From the NCBI GenBank assembly GCA_910584495.1, contig CAJUAR010000072.1:1-14112 (forward strand): 14,112 nt of DNA, given 5' to 3'. Positions 1 through 6,508 of this stretch are shown here, piece after piece. Every line of letters starts with the position of its first letter. The stretch's first letter is position 1. A program made the position numbers and the translations under genes. The stretch is from an uncultured Muribaculaceae bacterium. GTDB taxonomy: Bacteria > Bacteroidota > Bacteroidia > Bacteroidales > Muribaculaceae. The notes beneath the pieces are model-generated. The model saw only the letters and a list, made by a program, of their open reading frames with translations. It ran no database searches and had not been told where the DNA came from.

Positions 1-760
1 GGGCTGTCAGTTCTGCCGCCGTGTTCGTAAAGTCGCTCTTGACCAAAAAGGATGGCATTATTTCAAATAACGTATTTTTTATTGGAATATTGCTGCCGGC
101 GGTAAAATATATGGTGCTCTTAGCTTTGAATTCGTAGGAACGATCCGACGATGATTCGGAGCCTCCGGAGGCGTTTTCGGCCTCCATGCTCACCGTGGGC
201 GAGTTTAGATGCTTAGCCGACAGTCCGGCGTAGAACAAGCGGTGCTCGTACCACAGGCCAAATCCGAGGTCGAGTGTTGTGCCGTGAATGTCGCTTCGCG
301 GCAGTGCGTCGTCGGTGCTTTCGTGGTAGTCATCGCCGTCGGGGATATATATTTCCGAGCCTTTGAACGACTGGTCGTATAGGCCGATTTGCAATCCGGC
401 ACTCCATGTTCCACCCCATTTTCGGAGTTTGTATGAAATTTGAGCTCCGGCATTGAGGGTTTTATAGAGGCCTATGCTTTCTTGCAAGAAGTTGATCCCC
501 AGACCGATGCGGTGTTTGCCTATTTTCATTGGCATGTCGGCCAGGCCGATAAATGAACGAGGTGCACCATCAATGCCCACCCATTGCATGCGCGAGCCGC
601 CGCGGATGCGGATAAAGTCGGTGTTGCCTGTTGCCGCCGGGTTGTAGAAGGACGGCACTTCATAGTACTGCGACAGGTTGGGGTCGGTCTGTCCCCATGC
701 CGGCAAGCATGCAAAGAGAGCAAATATAGTGAGAATGAGGGCAGAAGCGTGCTTGTTCAT
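1..760 (-). CDS. PorP/SprF-family type IX secretion membrane protein (3' end outside window)
   Basis: The frame starts at ATG 760-758 and is still open at base 1, giving 253 residues. The family is usually a little over 300 residues, so the C-terminal part is missing. Residues 1-23 form a signal peptide ending in Ala-Trp-Gly before Gln24. The mature N terminus has the family hallmark: Leu-Ser-Gln-Tyr-Tyr, then Phe-Tyr-Asn-Pro-Ala-Ala-Thr-Gly, followed by alternating beta-strand sequence suggesting an outer-membrane barrel. PorP/SprF proteins help deliver or anchor type IX secretion (T9SS) cargo at the outer membrane. The gene begins 3 nt after the porT stop, so the two are almost certainly co-transcribed. 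Many genomes carry several SprF-like paralogues, each paired with a particular cargo gene, so I cannot say whether this is the core PorP or a cargo-specific copy. Family assignment is firm; the specific role is inference. Confidence 0.88.
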   Translation of the reverse strand, partial: MNKHASALILTIFALFACLPAWGQTDPNLSQYYEVPSFYNPAATGNTDFIRIRGGSRMQWVGIDGAPRSFIGLADMPMKIGKHRIGLGINFLQESIGLYKTLNAGAQISYKLRKWGGTWSAGLQIGLYDQSFKGSEIYIPDGDDYHESTDDALPRSDIHGTTLDLGFGLWYEHRLFYAGLSAKHLNSPTVSMEAENASGGSESSSDRSYEFKAKSTIYFTAGSNIPIKNTLFEIMPSFLVKSDFTNTAAELTA

Positions 761-763
761 GGC

Positions 764-1483
764 TTATTCGAAATAGAATGTGAGAACAACCATCTTCGAA
801 GTGGCTTTGCTCAGCGATTTTGTGAATTGATATTTTCCCGGTTCTTCGACAAGGTCGGGACGGTCGTGGACAAGGAGGTCGCGCAGCCCGAAGCAGAATT
901 TCAGCTCCGGCACGAGCTTGAAATATGGCAGATAGAAGTCGCATCCAAAGCCGAGCGAAAGATAGATGTCGGATGCGGAAAGCTTCAGCAGGTCGTTGCT
1001 TTTCTTGCCCACGTCGAAAGTGGGCATGATTCCTGCCATGGCATAGGGGCGGGCGTTGCGGTAGCGCAAGGCGGCAAATTTGATGTCGACGGGCAGTACT
1101 ATGAAGGTTGATTTGATGTTCTGGCGTTCGGTGGCTTCGCTGTTGATGTCGCGGAAATGGATGTCGCGGCTGCCAAAATACATGCCGGGGTTGAAGCGGA
1201 GTTCGAAATGTTTGTTAAGGCGGAGGCCAATAAGGCCGTTGACGCAAAATCCCGGCTGATAGTCCGGTTGGTCCATGCGCCACTGTTTGCCGTCGTCGGT
1301 AACGAGTCCATTGTGGGTGAACAGAAGGTCGGAGGCATACATGCCCACCGAAAAACCTAAATGCCAACGTTTGAGGTCGGCATAAGGCCGGTTCTGTACT
1401 TTGTCGTTCAACCTTCGTCCCTGCATGGGCACGACTGCTAACAGACTAAATACCAAACATATTAATATTCTGACATATTTCAT
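764..1483 (-). CDS. porT: PorT, type IX secretion outer-membrane protein
   Basis: The product is 239 residues, close to the usual PorT length of about 240. PorT is an outer-membrane beta-barrel protein needed for type IX secretion and, in gliding relatives, motility. Visible features are an N-terminal signal peptide (about residues 1-22), then the conserved Arg-Pro-Tyr-Ala-Asp-Leu-Lys-Arg block leading into His-Leu-Gly-Phe-Ser, and amphipathic strands to an aromatic C terminus (Thr-Phe-Tyr-Phe-Glu). I chose ATG 1483-1481; an in-frame GTG directly upstream (1486-1484) is possible but less likely. No strong Shine-Dalgarno is seen, as is common in this phylum. A consensus promoter lies about 165 nt upstream, with a possible 20-codon ORF between. 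The PorP/SprF-like gene follows after 3 nt. The order porT then sprF-like is a secretion mini-operon. Confidence 0.88.
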   Translation of the reverse strand: MKYVRILICLVFSLLAVVPMQGRRLNDKVQNRPYADLKRWHLGFSVGMYASDLLFTHNGLVTDDGKQWRMDQPDYQPGFCVNGLIGLRLNKHFELRFNPGMYFGSRDIHFRDINSEATERQNIKSTFIVLPVDIKFAALRYRNARPYAMAGIMPTFDVGKKSNDLLKLSASDIYLSLGFGCDFYLPYFKLVPELKFCFGLRDLLVHDRPDLVEEPGKYQFTKSLSKATSKMVVLTFYFE

Positions 1484-1555
1484 CACGTTATAAATAACGA
1501 TGAAATATCACATTTATTGCACTTCTGGAAGAGATTGTTTCGACAGCTTTCCACT

Positions 1556-1618
1556 TCAGATGAGAAGCAGCAGGAGCACCAGTACGAGAGCGCAGAGCGT
1601 TTTGAGCCAAGAAGACAT
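1556..1618 (-). CDS. Possible 20-residue hydrophobic peptide in the porT leader
   Basis: A 21-codon frame runs from ATG 1618-1616 to TGA 1558-1556. The first eight residues contain Trp4 and Lys6. Residues 7-20 are almost entirely Leu, Val, Ala and Ile, enough for a short membrane segment. A purine-rich AAGGAAA sequence lies a few bases before the ATG, a better ribosome site than that of porT. The ATG is about 22 nt downstream of the start point predicted from the consensus promoter at 1647-1677, and porT begins 72 nt after the stop. This could be a small membrane protein, a translated leader influencing porT, or a chance ORF. I know of no named family that it matches. Placement and ribosome site are seen; function is unknown. 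Confidence 0.4.
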   Translation of the reverse strand: MSSWLKTLCALVLVLLLLLI

Positions 1619-1646
1619 ATAATTTCCTTTTTTGAGATTTATTTTG

Positions 1647-1677
1647 CAAAAGTATCAAAAATCTTTTATTCGCCAAA
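1647..1677 (-). promoter_or_regulatory. Consensus Bacteroidetes promoter for porT operon
   Basis: On the minus strand TTTG (1677-1674) is followed by exactly 19 nt and then TACTTTTG (1654-1647). This matches the Bacteroidetes housekeeping consensus TTTG-N19-21-TAnnTTTG at every defined position. The start point should fall near 1640. The element lies downstream of the mtnN terminator, so the porT operon is probably independent of the acpP operon. Confidence 0.8.
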
Positions 1678-1716
1678 ATTTTTGTTTGCCTCTCGCGTGT
1701 TTTCGGGTTCAATGGG

Positions 1717-1752
1717 AAAAAAAGTGGCGTTGCCCGCAGACAATGCCACTTT
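1717..1752 (-). terminator. Intrinsic terminator of the acpP-fabF-mtnN operon
   Basis: Arms 1721-1732 and 1741-1752 form a 12-bp stem with one G-U-type pair, around an 8-nt loop (1733-1740). On the minus strand the stem runs straight into a T run (1723-1717, partly overlapping the stem base). It lies 28 nt after the mtnN stop, a classic rho-independent terminator. Confidence 0.88.
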
Positions 1753-1780
1753 CATGTTTGGAACGAAATCGTTGGGTGTG

Positions 1781-2461
1781 TTAGAGAAGGCGCAGCAGAT
1801 GTTCAAGCGCGGCGAAAGTGCGCTCGGGGGCTGCGGTCCAGAAATTGGAATATGCTGCGGCATTGCCTTCCTCCCCCGGAGTGTCGCTGATAACCCGCAG
1901 ACATACAAACGGCACATCTTTGAGGTGGCAAACTTGTGCAATAGCTGCCGATTCCATGTCCACAGCCGAGGCTTCGGGATAGAGCTTGAGAATACGGTCC
2001 AACACCTGGCGGTCGTCGACAAAAATGTCGCCCGATGCCAGTAAGCCATCCTTTGCGCCTATTGCAGCGCGCACATCATCGCCAAGGGGACATTCAAACA
2101 TTGCAGGGCAGCCGGCAGCGTGGCCGGGAACAGTGCCTGGCCCGCACCATACGTCGTGGTAGGCAATTGCCGATGGCATGAGAACATCAAGAATGTCGAG
2201 CGGAGGATTGCCGGAGCCTGTGCCTCCTGCCACTCCGCTGTTGATAATGAGCGAGGGATGGAATGTATCGATCATTGTCAGAGCGCCGATGGCGGCGTTC
2301 ACCTTGCCTATGCCGCATTTGCCCACAACCACTTCCTTGCCTCCTATGAGGCCTTGGTAAAAGGTAAAGCCGTTGATTTCAACGGCGGCCATAGAAGAAT
2401 CAAGGAGCGGCAGCAAAAGCTGCAGCTCCTTGTCCATGGCAACAATAATGCCGGTTTTCAT
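1781..2461 (-). CDS. mtnN: 5'-methylthioadenosine/S-adenosylhomocysteine nucleosidase
   Basis: The 226-residue product is the normal length for MTA/SAH nucleosidase (MtnN/Pfs). It cleaves adenine from methylthioadenosine and S-adenosylhomocysteine, removing inhibitory by-products of SAM use. Visible catalytic features are Glu12 near the N terminus (Ala-Met-Asp-Lys-Glu), the Asn-Ser-Gly-Val-Ala-Gly-Gly glycine loop at 74-80, the substrate-binding Val-Asp-Met-Glu motif with Glu170, and the general acid Asp193 in Ile-Ser-Asp. The ATG directly follows the fabF TAA with no gap, so translation is probably coupled. A strong terminator follows. In Bacteroides I recall rnc following acpP-fabF; here that slot is taken by mtnN. 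Whether luxS or an SAH hydrolase completes the cycle is not visible here. Confidence 0.95.
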   Translation of the reverse strand: MKTGIIVAMDKELQLLLPLLDSSMAAVEINGFTFYQGLIGGKEVVVGKCGIGKVNAAIGALTMIDTFHPSLIINSGVAGGTGSGNPPLDILDVLMPSAIAYHDVWCGPGTVPGHAAGCPAMFECPLGDDVRAAIGAKDGLLASGDIFVDDRQVLDRILKLYPEASAVDMESAAIAQVCHLKDVPFVCLRVISDTPGEEGNAAAYSNFWTAAPERTFAALEHLLRLL

Positions 2462-3733
2462 TTATTTTTCGAATTTTTTCACAATGACAGTTGCGTTGTG
2501 TCCGCCGAAGCCAAAAGCATTCGAGAGTGCGGCACGCACTGTGCGTTTCTGCGCTTTGTCGAAAGTGAAATTGAGCGAATAGTCGATTTCTTCGTCGCAA
2601 TCGTCGGGCTCGTGGTTGATTGTGGGCGGTACGATGTCGTCCTGCACAGCCTTGATGCTGAAGAGGGCTTCCACAGCTCCGGTTGCGCCGAGCAGGTGGC
2701 CTGTCATGGATTTAGTCGACGAAATGTTGATGTTTTTGAGGTCGTCGCCAAATACTTTGACAAGGGCTTTGACTTCGGAGATGTCACCAACGGGAGTGGA
2801 TGTGCCGTGAACGTTGATATAGTCGATATCGGCGGGTTTCATGCCGGCATCTTCGAGTGCGTTGGTCATGGCCAGCACAGCGCCGAGGCCTTCGGGGTGT
2901 GTGGCAGTGATGTGGTAGGCATCGGCCGAGAGACCGCCGCCGGCCACTTCGGCATAAATCTTGGCACCGCGAGCAATGGCATGTTCCATTTCTTCAAGAA
3001 CGAGCACAGCCGCACCTTCGCCAATCACAAAGCCGTCGCGGCTTTTGCTGAATGGGCGCGAAGCAGTTTTGGGGCTGTCGTTTCGTGTCGAAAGGGCATG
3101 CATGGAGTTGAAACCTCCCACGCCGGCAGGATAGATTGCAGCTTCGGCACCACCTGTCAGGATGGCATCGGCTTTGCCAAGACGGATAAGGTTGAAAGCG
3201 TCGATAATTGCATTGTTCGACGAAGCACATGCCGAAACCACGCCGTAGTTGGGTCCGTGATAACCATATTCCATCGAGATGTGACCCGATGCAATGTCGG
3301 CAATCATCTTGGGGATGAAGAATGGGTTGTATTTGGGGCCCTTGTCGGAGTTCATGGCGTAGTAGCCGGCTTCTTCTTCGAATGTGTGAAGGCCGCCGAT
3401 GCCAGCAGCAACAATAACGCCGATTCGGTTTTTATCTACTGTGCCCTCGGGAGCTTCTTCGAGGCCTGCATCTGTCACAGCCTGACGTGCAGCAACGAGA
3501 GCATACTGTGCGTAGAGGTCGAGCTGGCGTGCTTTTTTGCGGTCGAAATGCTCTTCGGGTTTGAAATCTTTCACTTCGCAAGCGAACTGGGTTTTGAACA
3601 GGCTTGCATCGAAGTGAGTGATAGGACCGGCACCGCTGACGCCGGCTTGGGCATTGGCCCATGTTGTGTCGACATCATTGCCCAGGGGGGTGATTGCGCC
3701 CAGGCCGGTAACGACAACTCTTTTAAGTTCCAT
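2462..3733 (-). CDS. fabF: 3-oxoacyl-[acyl-carrier-protein] synthase II
   Basis: The 423-residue product is a full-length condensing enzyme. FabF joins malonyl-ACP to a growing acyl-ACP in the cytoplasmic type II fatty acid synthase. The thiolase-fold signature begins at the N terminus (Val-Val-Val-Thr-Gly-Leu-Gly). The catalytic triad is present: Cys169 in Ser-Ala-Cys-Ala-Ser-Ser, His309 in Asn-Val-His-Gly-Thr-Ser-Thr, and His346 in Met-Thr-Gly-His, with Lys341 before it. The gene lies 106 nt downstream of acpP, its carrier-protein substrate, in the common acpP-fabF order. That gap contains a GC-rich hairpin followed by four T residues, which may lower fabF expression relative to acpP. FabF rather than FabB is chosen from overall similarity and the acpP neighbour. 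Confidence 0.95.
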   Translation of the reverse strand: MELKRVVVTGLGAITPLGNDVDTTWANAQAGVSGAGPITHFDASLFKTQFACEVKDFKPEEHFDRKKARQLDLYAQYALVAARQAVTDAGLEEAPEGTVDKNRIGVIVAAGIGGLHTFEEEAGYYAMNSDKGPKYNPFFIPKMIADIASGHISMEYGYHGPNYGVVSACASSNNAIIDAFNLIRLGKADAILTGGAEAAIYPAGVGGFNSMHALSTRNDSPKTASRPFSKSRDGFVIGEGAAVLVLEEMEHAIARGAKIYAEVAGGGLSADAYHITATHPEGLGAVLAMTNALEDAGMKPADIDYINVHGTSTPVGDISEVKALVKVFGDDLKNINISSTKSMTGHLLGATGAVEALFSIKAVQDDIVPPTINHEPDDCDEEIDYSLNFTFDKAQKRTVRAALSNAFGFGGHNATVIVKKFEK

Positions 3734-3766
3734 ATATGAGAAAGGTATGAAAGGTCTTGAATATTA

Positions 3767-3809
3767 AAACCGCCGCTTTCCATGTGTAAACTACAGGCTG
3801 CGGCGGCTT
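3767..3809 (-). promoter_or_regulatory. GC-rich hairpin between acpP and fabF (possible attenuator or processing site)
   Basis: CCGCCGC at 3770-3776 pairs exactly with GCGGCGG at 3800-3806. Two further A-T pairs follow outside one mismatch. The loop is 23 nt (3777-3799). In the minus-strand transcript the second arm is followed by TTTTAATATT. With only four T residues this is a leaky terminator at best. Such an element would fit the need for far more ACP than FabF. It could instead be an RNase processing or 3'-end stabilising structure. Confidence 0.5.
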
Positions 3810-3839
3810 GGGTGGCATGCGCTGACGCGAAGCCGATTG

Positions 3840-4076
3840 TTAGGCTTGAGCTGCTTCTACAAAAGCGATAGCGTCGCCTACAGTTTTGATTTTTTCAGCT
3901 TCTTCGTCGGGGATTGTGATGCCGAATTCTTTTTCGAAATCCATGATGAGTTCGACAGTGTCGAGAGAGTCTGCGCCGAGGTCGGTAATGAAACCAGCTT
4001 CTTCAACAACCTTTTCGGGTTCTACGCCAAGCTTCTCAACGACAATGGCTTTAACGCGATCTGCAATTTCTGACAT
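3840..4076 (-). CDS. acpP: Acyl carrier protein
   Basis: The 78-residue, strongly acidic product is a typical AcpP. It carries growing acyl chains on a 4'-phosphopantetheine arm through fatty acid synthesis and lipid assembly. The attachment site is Ser37 in the invariant Asp-Ser-Leu motif (Gly-Ala-Asp-Ser-Leu-Asp-Thr-Val-Glu-Leu), and the acidic helix II that docks partner enzymes follows at residues 38-52. It opens the acpP-fabF-mtnN operon. A probable promoter lies about 45 nt upstream, and the rest of the 188-bp upstream gap holds a 12-bp AT-rich inverted repeat. Length, motif and neighbour leave little doubt. Confidence 0.97.
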   Translation of the reverse strand: MSEIADRVKAIVVEKLGVEPEKVVEEAGFITDLGADSLDTVELIMDFEKEFGITIPDEEAEKIKTVGDAIAFVEAAQA

Positions 4077-4118
4077 GATAGTATTATTTTATTGTTAATA
4101 ATTTCTACTTTTGCGGTG

Positions 4119-4150
4119 CAAAGTAAGTGATTTTTCCTCAATTACGGAAA
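4119..4150 (-). promoter_or_regulatory. Probable acpP promoter
   Basis: On the minus strand TTACTTTG (4126-4119) resembles the Bacteroidetes -7 box TAnnTTTG with one mismatch. TTTC (4150-4147) lies 20 nt upstream, one base from the TTTG -33 box. The predicted leader is about 35 nt. The flanking GCACCGCAAA sequence just after the -7 box is common near start sites in this phylum, as far as I recall. Confidence 0.5.
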
Positions 4151-4177
4151 TTTTTCTTTGTTTATTTGTAGCGCTTA

Positions 4178-4225
4178 ATTTTATATTCAGGGCTTAATGT
4201 GTTGTTTTGTAGGTGAATATAAAAT
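4178..4225. repeat. 12-bp AT-rich inverted repeat upstream of acpP
   Basis: ATTTTATATTCA at 4178-4189 is the exact reverse complement of TGAATATAAAAT at 4214-4225, with a 24-nt spacer. A second short pattern, GCTTAAT, occurs as a direct repeat at 4173-4179 and 4192-4198, 19 bp apart. The whole lies 30-75 bp upstream of the predicted acpP -33 region and downstream of the YbjN-like gene. Lacking GC pairs and a T run, it is not a convincing terminator. A binding site for a dimeric regulator is possible but unproven. Confidence 0.55.
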
Positions 4226-4264
4226 ATGGGCGGCATGGTGAAAAATTGTTAACAAAGCTTGCTG

Positions 4265-4654
4265 TTAGTCTTTTTCAAGTTCTACATAGCCTCGCCAGAT
4301 AGAACCGAGCACCATTTTGATGCAGTTTTCCACAATGTATGCTTTGCTCACTTCTTCGTCCAGAAGGAAGGAACATTCCATGCGCACGTTGCCATCGCGC
4401 ACCACGGCGGTGGGGAGGTTGCGGCGGCAGTTATGACGGTTGGCAAGGAACAAGGGGTCGCCGGCGGGTTTGTAGTCGGGTGCTCCGGCGGCATAGCTTA
4501 GACGGTTGTTGCTGACAATGACGAAGATGACGACATCGTGGGCAAAGTCGTCGTCGGCGCTTTGAACAATAACCATATCTCCGTCGTCGTCAATACGGGT
4601 TGAAATATGAAGCTCATCGAGGTAGCCTCGGATAGTGTTTTTGTCGACTGTCAT
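4265..4654 (-). CDS. YbjN-like domain protein, function unknown
   Basis: The 129-residue soluble protein has no signal peptide or membrane segment. It looks like the YbjN/type III secretion chaperone-like fold: an N-terminal helix (residues 5-14), an acidic beta hairpin (Asp-Asp-Asp-Gly-Asp-Met-Val-Ile), a second strand block rich in Val and Ile, a basic stretch around Asn-Arg-His-Asn-Cys-Arg-Arg, then the Glu-Cys-Ser-Phe-Leu-Leu strand and a long C-terminal helix. Members usually bind partner proteins rather than catalyse reactions; no partner can be named here. ATG 4654-4652 was taken as the start. It stands alone: a probable promoter lies about 65 nt upstream and acpP begins 188 nt after its stop. 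No terminator is evident after it. The family call rests on overall pattern and is moderate. Confidence 0.72.
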   Translation of the reverse strand: MTVDKNTIRGYLDELHISTRIDDDGDMVIVQSADDDFAHDVVIFVIVSNNRLSYAAGAPDYKPAGDPLFLANRHNCRRNLPTAVVRDGNVRMECSFLLDEEVSKAYIVENCIKMVLGSIWRGYVELEKD

Positions 4655-4718
4655 AGTGAATGAGTATTAAGTGTTTTTCTGATTACGAGTGTAAAGGTAG
4701 CAATAAATAGCGACACTG

Positions 4719-4726
4719 CAAAATTA
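4719..4726 (-). promoter_or_regulatory. Probable promoter -7 box for the YbjN-like gene
   Basis: TAATTTTG on the minus strand matches TAnnTTTG exactly and lies in the gap after cdaA, about 65 nt before the ATG. I find no TTTG at the expected -33 spacing, so this is a -7-only call. Confidence 0.45.
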
Positions 4727-4807
4727 GAGCGTAAAAAATAGTTATTTGTTTTAAAACAGATGCTGTTTGCCGCATTTTAAGGAGCTTAGACTTGCAAATA
4801 TTCAGCT

Positions 4808-5590
4808 TCACTTCGAGGCGGTGATGGCAATGGCGTTCAGGCGGTGTTCCAGTTCGGTGGAGCTTAGGCGAGTGGAGAGCTTGCCTCGATGTGCCACGGA
4901 GATGTTGCCTGTTTCTTCGCTCACCACAATGGCCATGGCATCCGAAGCCTGGGCAATGCCAAGTGCCGAACGGTGGCGCAGGCCAAGTGTTCGAGGCACG
5001 TCGCTGTCGTGGCTCACCGGCAGAATGCATCCGCACGATTCAATGCGTCCGTGCGAGATAATCATAGCCCCGTCGTGCAAGGGCGAGTTTTTGAAAAATA
5101 TATTTTCGATCAGGCGTGTATTGATGTTTGCATCAATAATGTCGCCCGAGGCAGCATAATTGTCCAGGGCAATGGACTGTTCTATGACAATCAGAGCACC
5201 GGTCTTGCTTTTGGACATGCTCATGCATGCATATACCACAGGCATTACCCAGCGCAGTGCGTCGTTGTCGTCGTCGTTGGTGCGATGATGAAAAAGTTTG
5301 CTCAGGAAGCGCCATCGCCGCTGCGAGCCCAGCTCTACAAGAAAGCGCTTGATAGGCTCTTGGAACAAGATGACAAGAATAATCAGACCTATGGCCATAA
5401 ACTTGTCCAAAATGGTGCCTATCAGGCGCATATTGAAAATTTCAGAAGCAAGGACCCACACTACGATGAAGGAAAGCACACCGTAGAAAATGTTGATGGT
5501 GCCCGATTCTTTCATCAATCGGTAGATATAATATAGCAAGACTGCGAAGAGCAGAATGTCTATAGCGTCCTTGATTCCGAAATCAAACAT
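4808..5590 (-). CDS. cdaA: Membrane diadenylate cyclase (c-di-AMP synthase)
   Basis: The 260-residue protein has the CdaA (DacA) architecture. Three N-terminal hydrophobic segments lie at about residues 9-26, 36-51 and 62-77, followed by a cytosolic DAC domain. Both catalytic signatures are intact: Asp-Gly-Ala at 173-175 (in Pro-Leu-His-Asp-Gly-Ala) and Arg-His-Arg at 205-207. The enzyme condenses two ATP into cyclic di-AMP, which in other bacteria controls potassium uptake, osmotic balance and envelope integrity. It follows folP after 30 nt, so it is probably in the typA-folP-cdaA operon; I recall folP next to the cyclase in other Bacteroidetes. A CdaR-like regulator, common beside cdaA in Firmicutes, is absent here. 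The next gene downstream is the separately promoted YbjN-like gene. Confidence 0.94.
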   Translation of the reverse strand: MFDFGIKDAIDILLFAVLLYYIYRLMKESGTINIFYGVLSFIVVWVLASEIFNMRLIGTILDKFMAIGLIILVILFQEPIKRFLVELGSQRRWRFLSKLFHHRTNDDDNDALRWVMPVVYACMSMSKSKTGALIVIEQSIALDNYAASGDIIDANINTRLIENIFFKNSPLHDGAMIISHGRIESCGCILPVSHDSDVPRTLGLRHRSALGIAQASDAMAIVVSEETGNISVAHRGKLSTRLSSTELEHRLNAIAITASK

Positions 5591-5620
5591 TGGATATGCG
5601 CCGGGGTATTAGGTGTTCGA

Positions 5621-6508
5621 CTATATTGATTTATTATCCACAAAGGTAATAAAATTTTCTTGAACTTGGCATTTTTTCATTTTCTCAACGACAGCAACCG
5701 TCTGGCGTGCAGCGGCAACATCGTGGACGCGCAGTATGGCGGCGCCTCGTTCGAGAGCGAGAGCATTTCCGACAGCAGTTGGCAAAAGGGCTTCGTCGGC
5801 GCCTATGCCCAGCAGGCGGGTGAACATTGATTTTCGAGACATGCCGGCGAGTAGGGGCTTTCCAAGAATGTCGAAAGCGGGAAGGCCGGCAAGAAGTTCG
5901 TAGTTCTGCTCCAGTGTTTTGGCAAAGCCGAAACCGGGGTCGATAATAATATCGGCCACGCCGAGCTCTTCAAGTTTCCACACCGAGCGTTGAAGTTCGC
6001 TCACCACGTCGGCCGTAACGTTGTCATAGTCGGTCATGGTTTGCATTGTTTGAGGTGTGCCACGAGTGTGCATCAGCACGTATGGAACTCTCAGTTCGGC
6101 CACTGTTTCGAACATGCGTTCGTCCAGTTTGCCGCCCGAAATGTCGTTGATGATGTCGGCTCCCCACTCCACGATGCATGCACGCGCCACGTCGGCACGG
6201 AAAGTGTCCACCGACAGCGGAATGTCGGGCCCTACGGCACGCCTTACAGCGCTGATGCCATGCTTCAGACGCGTCATTTCTTCTTCGGCAGTCACAAAGT
6301 CGGCTCCCGGCCGAGTGGAGTAGGCTCCTATGTCGAGCATGTCGGCTCCTTGTTCCACCATTTGCGCGGCACGAACCTCGATGTCGGCATCGGCAGTGAC
6401 ACGCGAGCCTGCATAGAACGAATCCGGGGTGATGTTGACAATTCCCATCACCACCGGATTTGTATATTCGACAATTCGTCCTTTTATATTTAAACTGAAA
6501 TGTTTCAT
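5621..6508 (-). CDS. folP: Dihydropteroate synthase
   Basis: The 295-residue product joins p-aminobenzoate to hydroxymethyl-dihydropterin diphosphate in folate synthesis; it is the sulfonamide target. Signature blocks occur in order: Gly-Ile-Val-Asn-Ile-Thr-Pro-Asp-Ser-Phe (22-31), Asp-Ile-Gly-Ala-Tyr-Ser-Thr-Arg-Pro-Gly (59-68), Ser-Val-Asp-Thr-Phe (99-103), Ile-Asn-Asp-Ile-Ser-Gly-Gly (120-126), Asp-Pro-Gly-Phe-Gly-Phe (190-195), Ser-Arg-Lys-Ser (224-227) and Arg-Val-His-Asp (260-263). The ATG overlaps the typA TGA as ATGA (6508-6505), indicating translational coupling. I see no feature that by itself indicates sulfonamide resistance. It is slightly longer than average because of a polar C-terminal tail. 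Confidence 0.96.
   Translation of the reverse strand: MKHFSLNIKGRIVEYTNPVVMGIVNITPDSFYAGSRVTADADIEVRAAQMVEQGADMLDIGAYSTRPGADFVTAEEEMTRLKHGISAVRRAVGPDIPLSVDTFRADVARACIVEWGADIINDISGGKLDERMFETVAELRVPYVLMHTRGTPQTMQTMTDYDNVTADVVSELQRSVWKLEELGVADIIIDPGFGFAKTLEQNYELLAGLPAFDILGKPLLAGMSRKSMFTRLLGIGADEALLPTAVGNALALERGAAILRVHDVAAARQTVAVVEKMKKCQVQENFITFVDNKSI

Noticed and set aside
1488..1712. 74-codon minus-strand frame between mtnN and porT
   Set aside because: It begins upstream of the consensus promoter, has no family resemblance, and overlaps the better supported 20-residue ORF.
2120..3739. Plus-strand open frame (539 codons) opposite fabF and the 5' half of mtnN
   Set aside because: Same antisense effect of codon bias; it spans two real genes on the other strand and has no recognisable domain.
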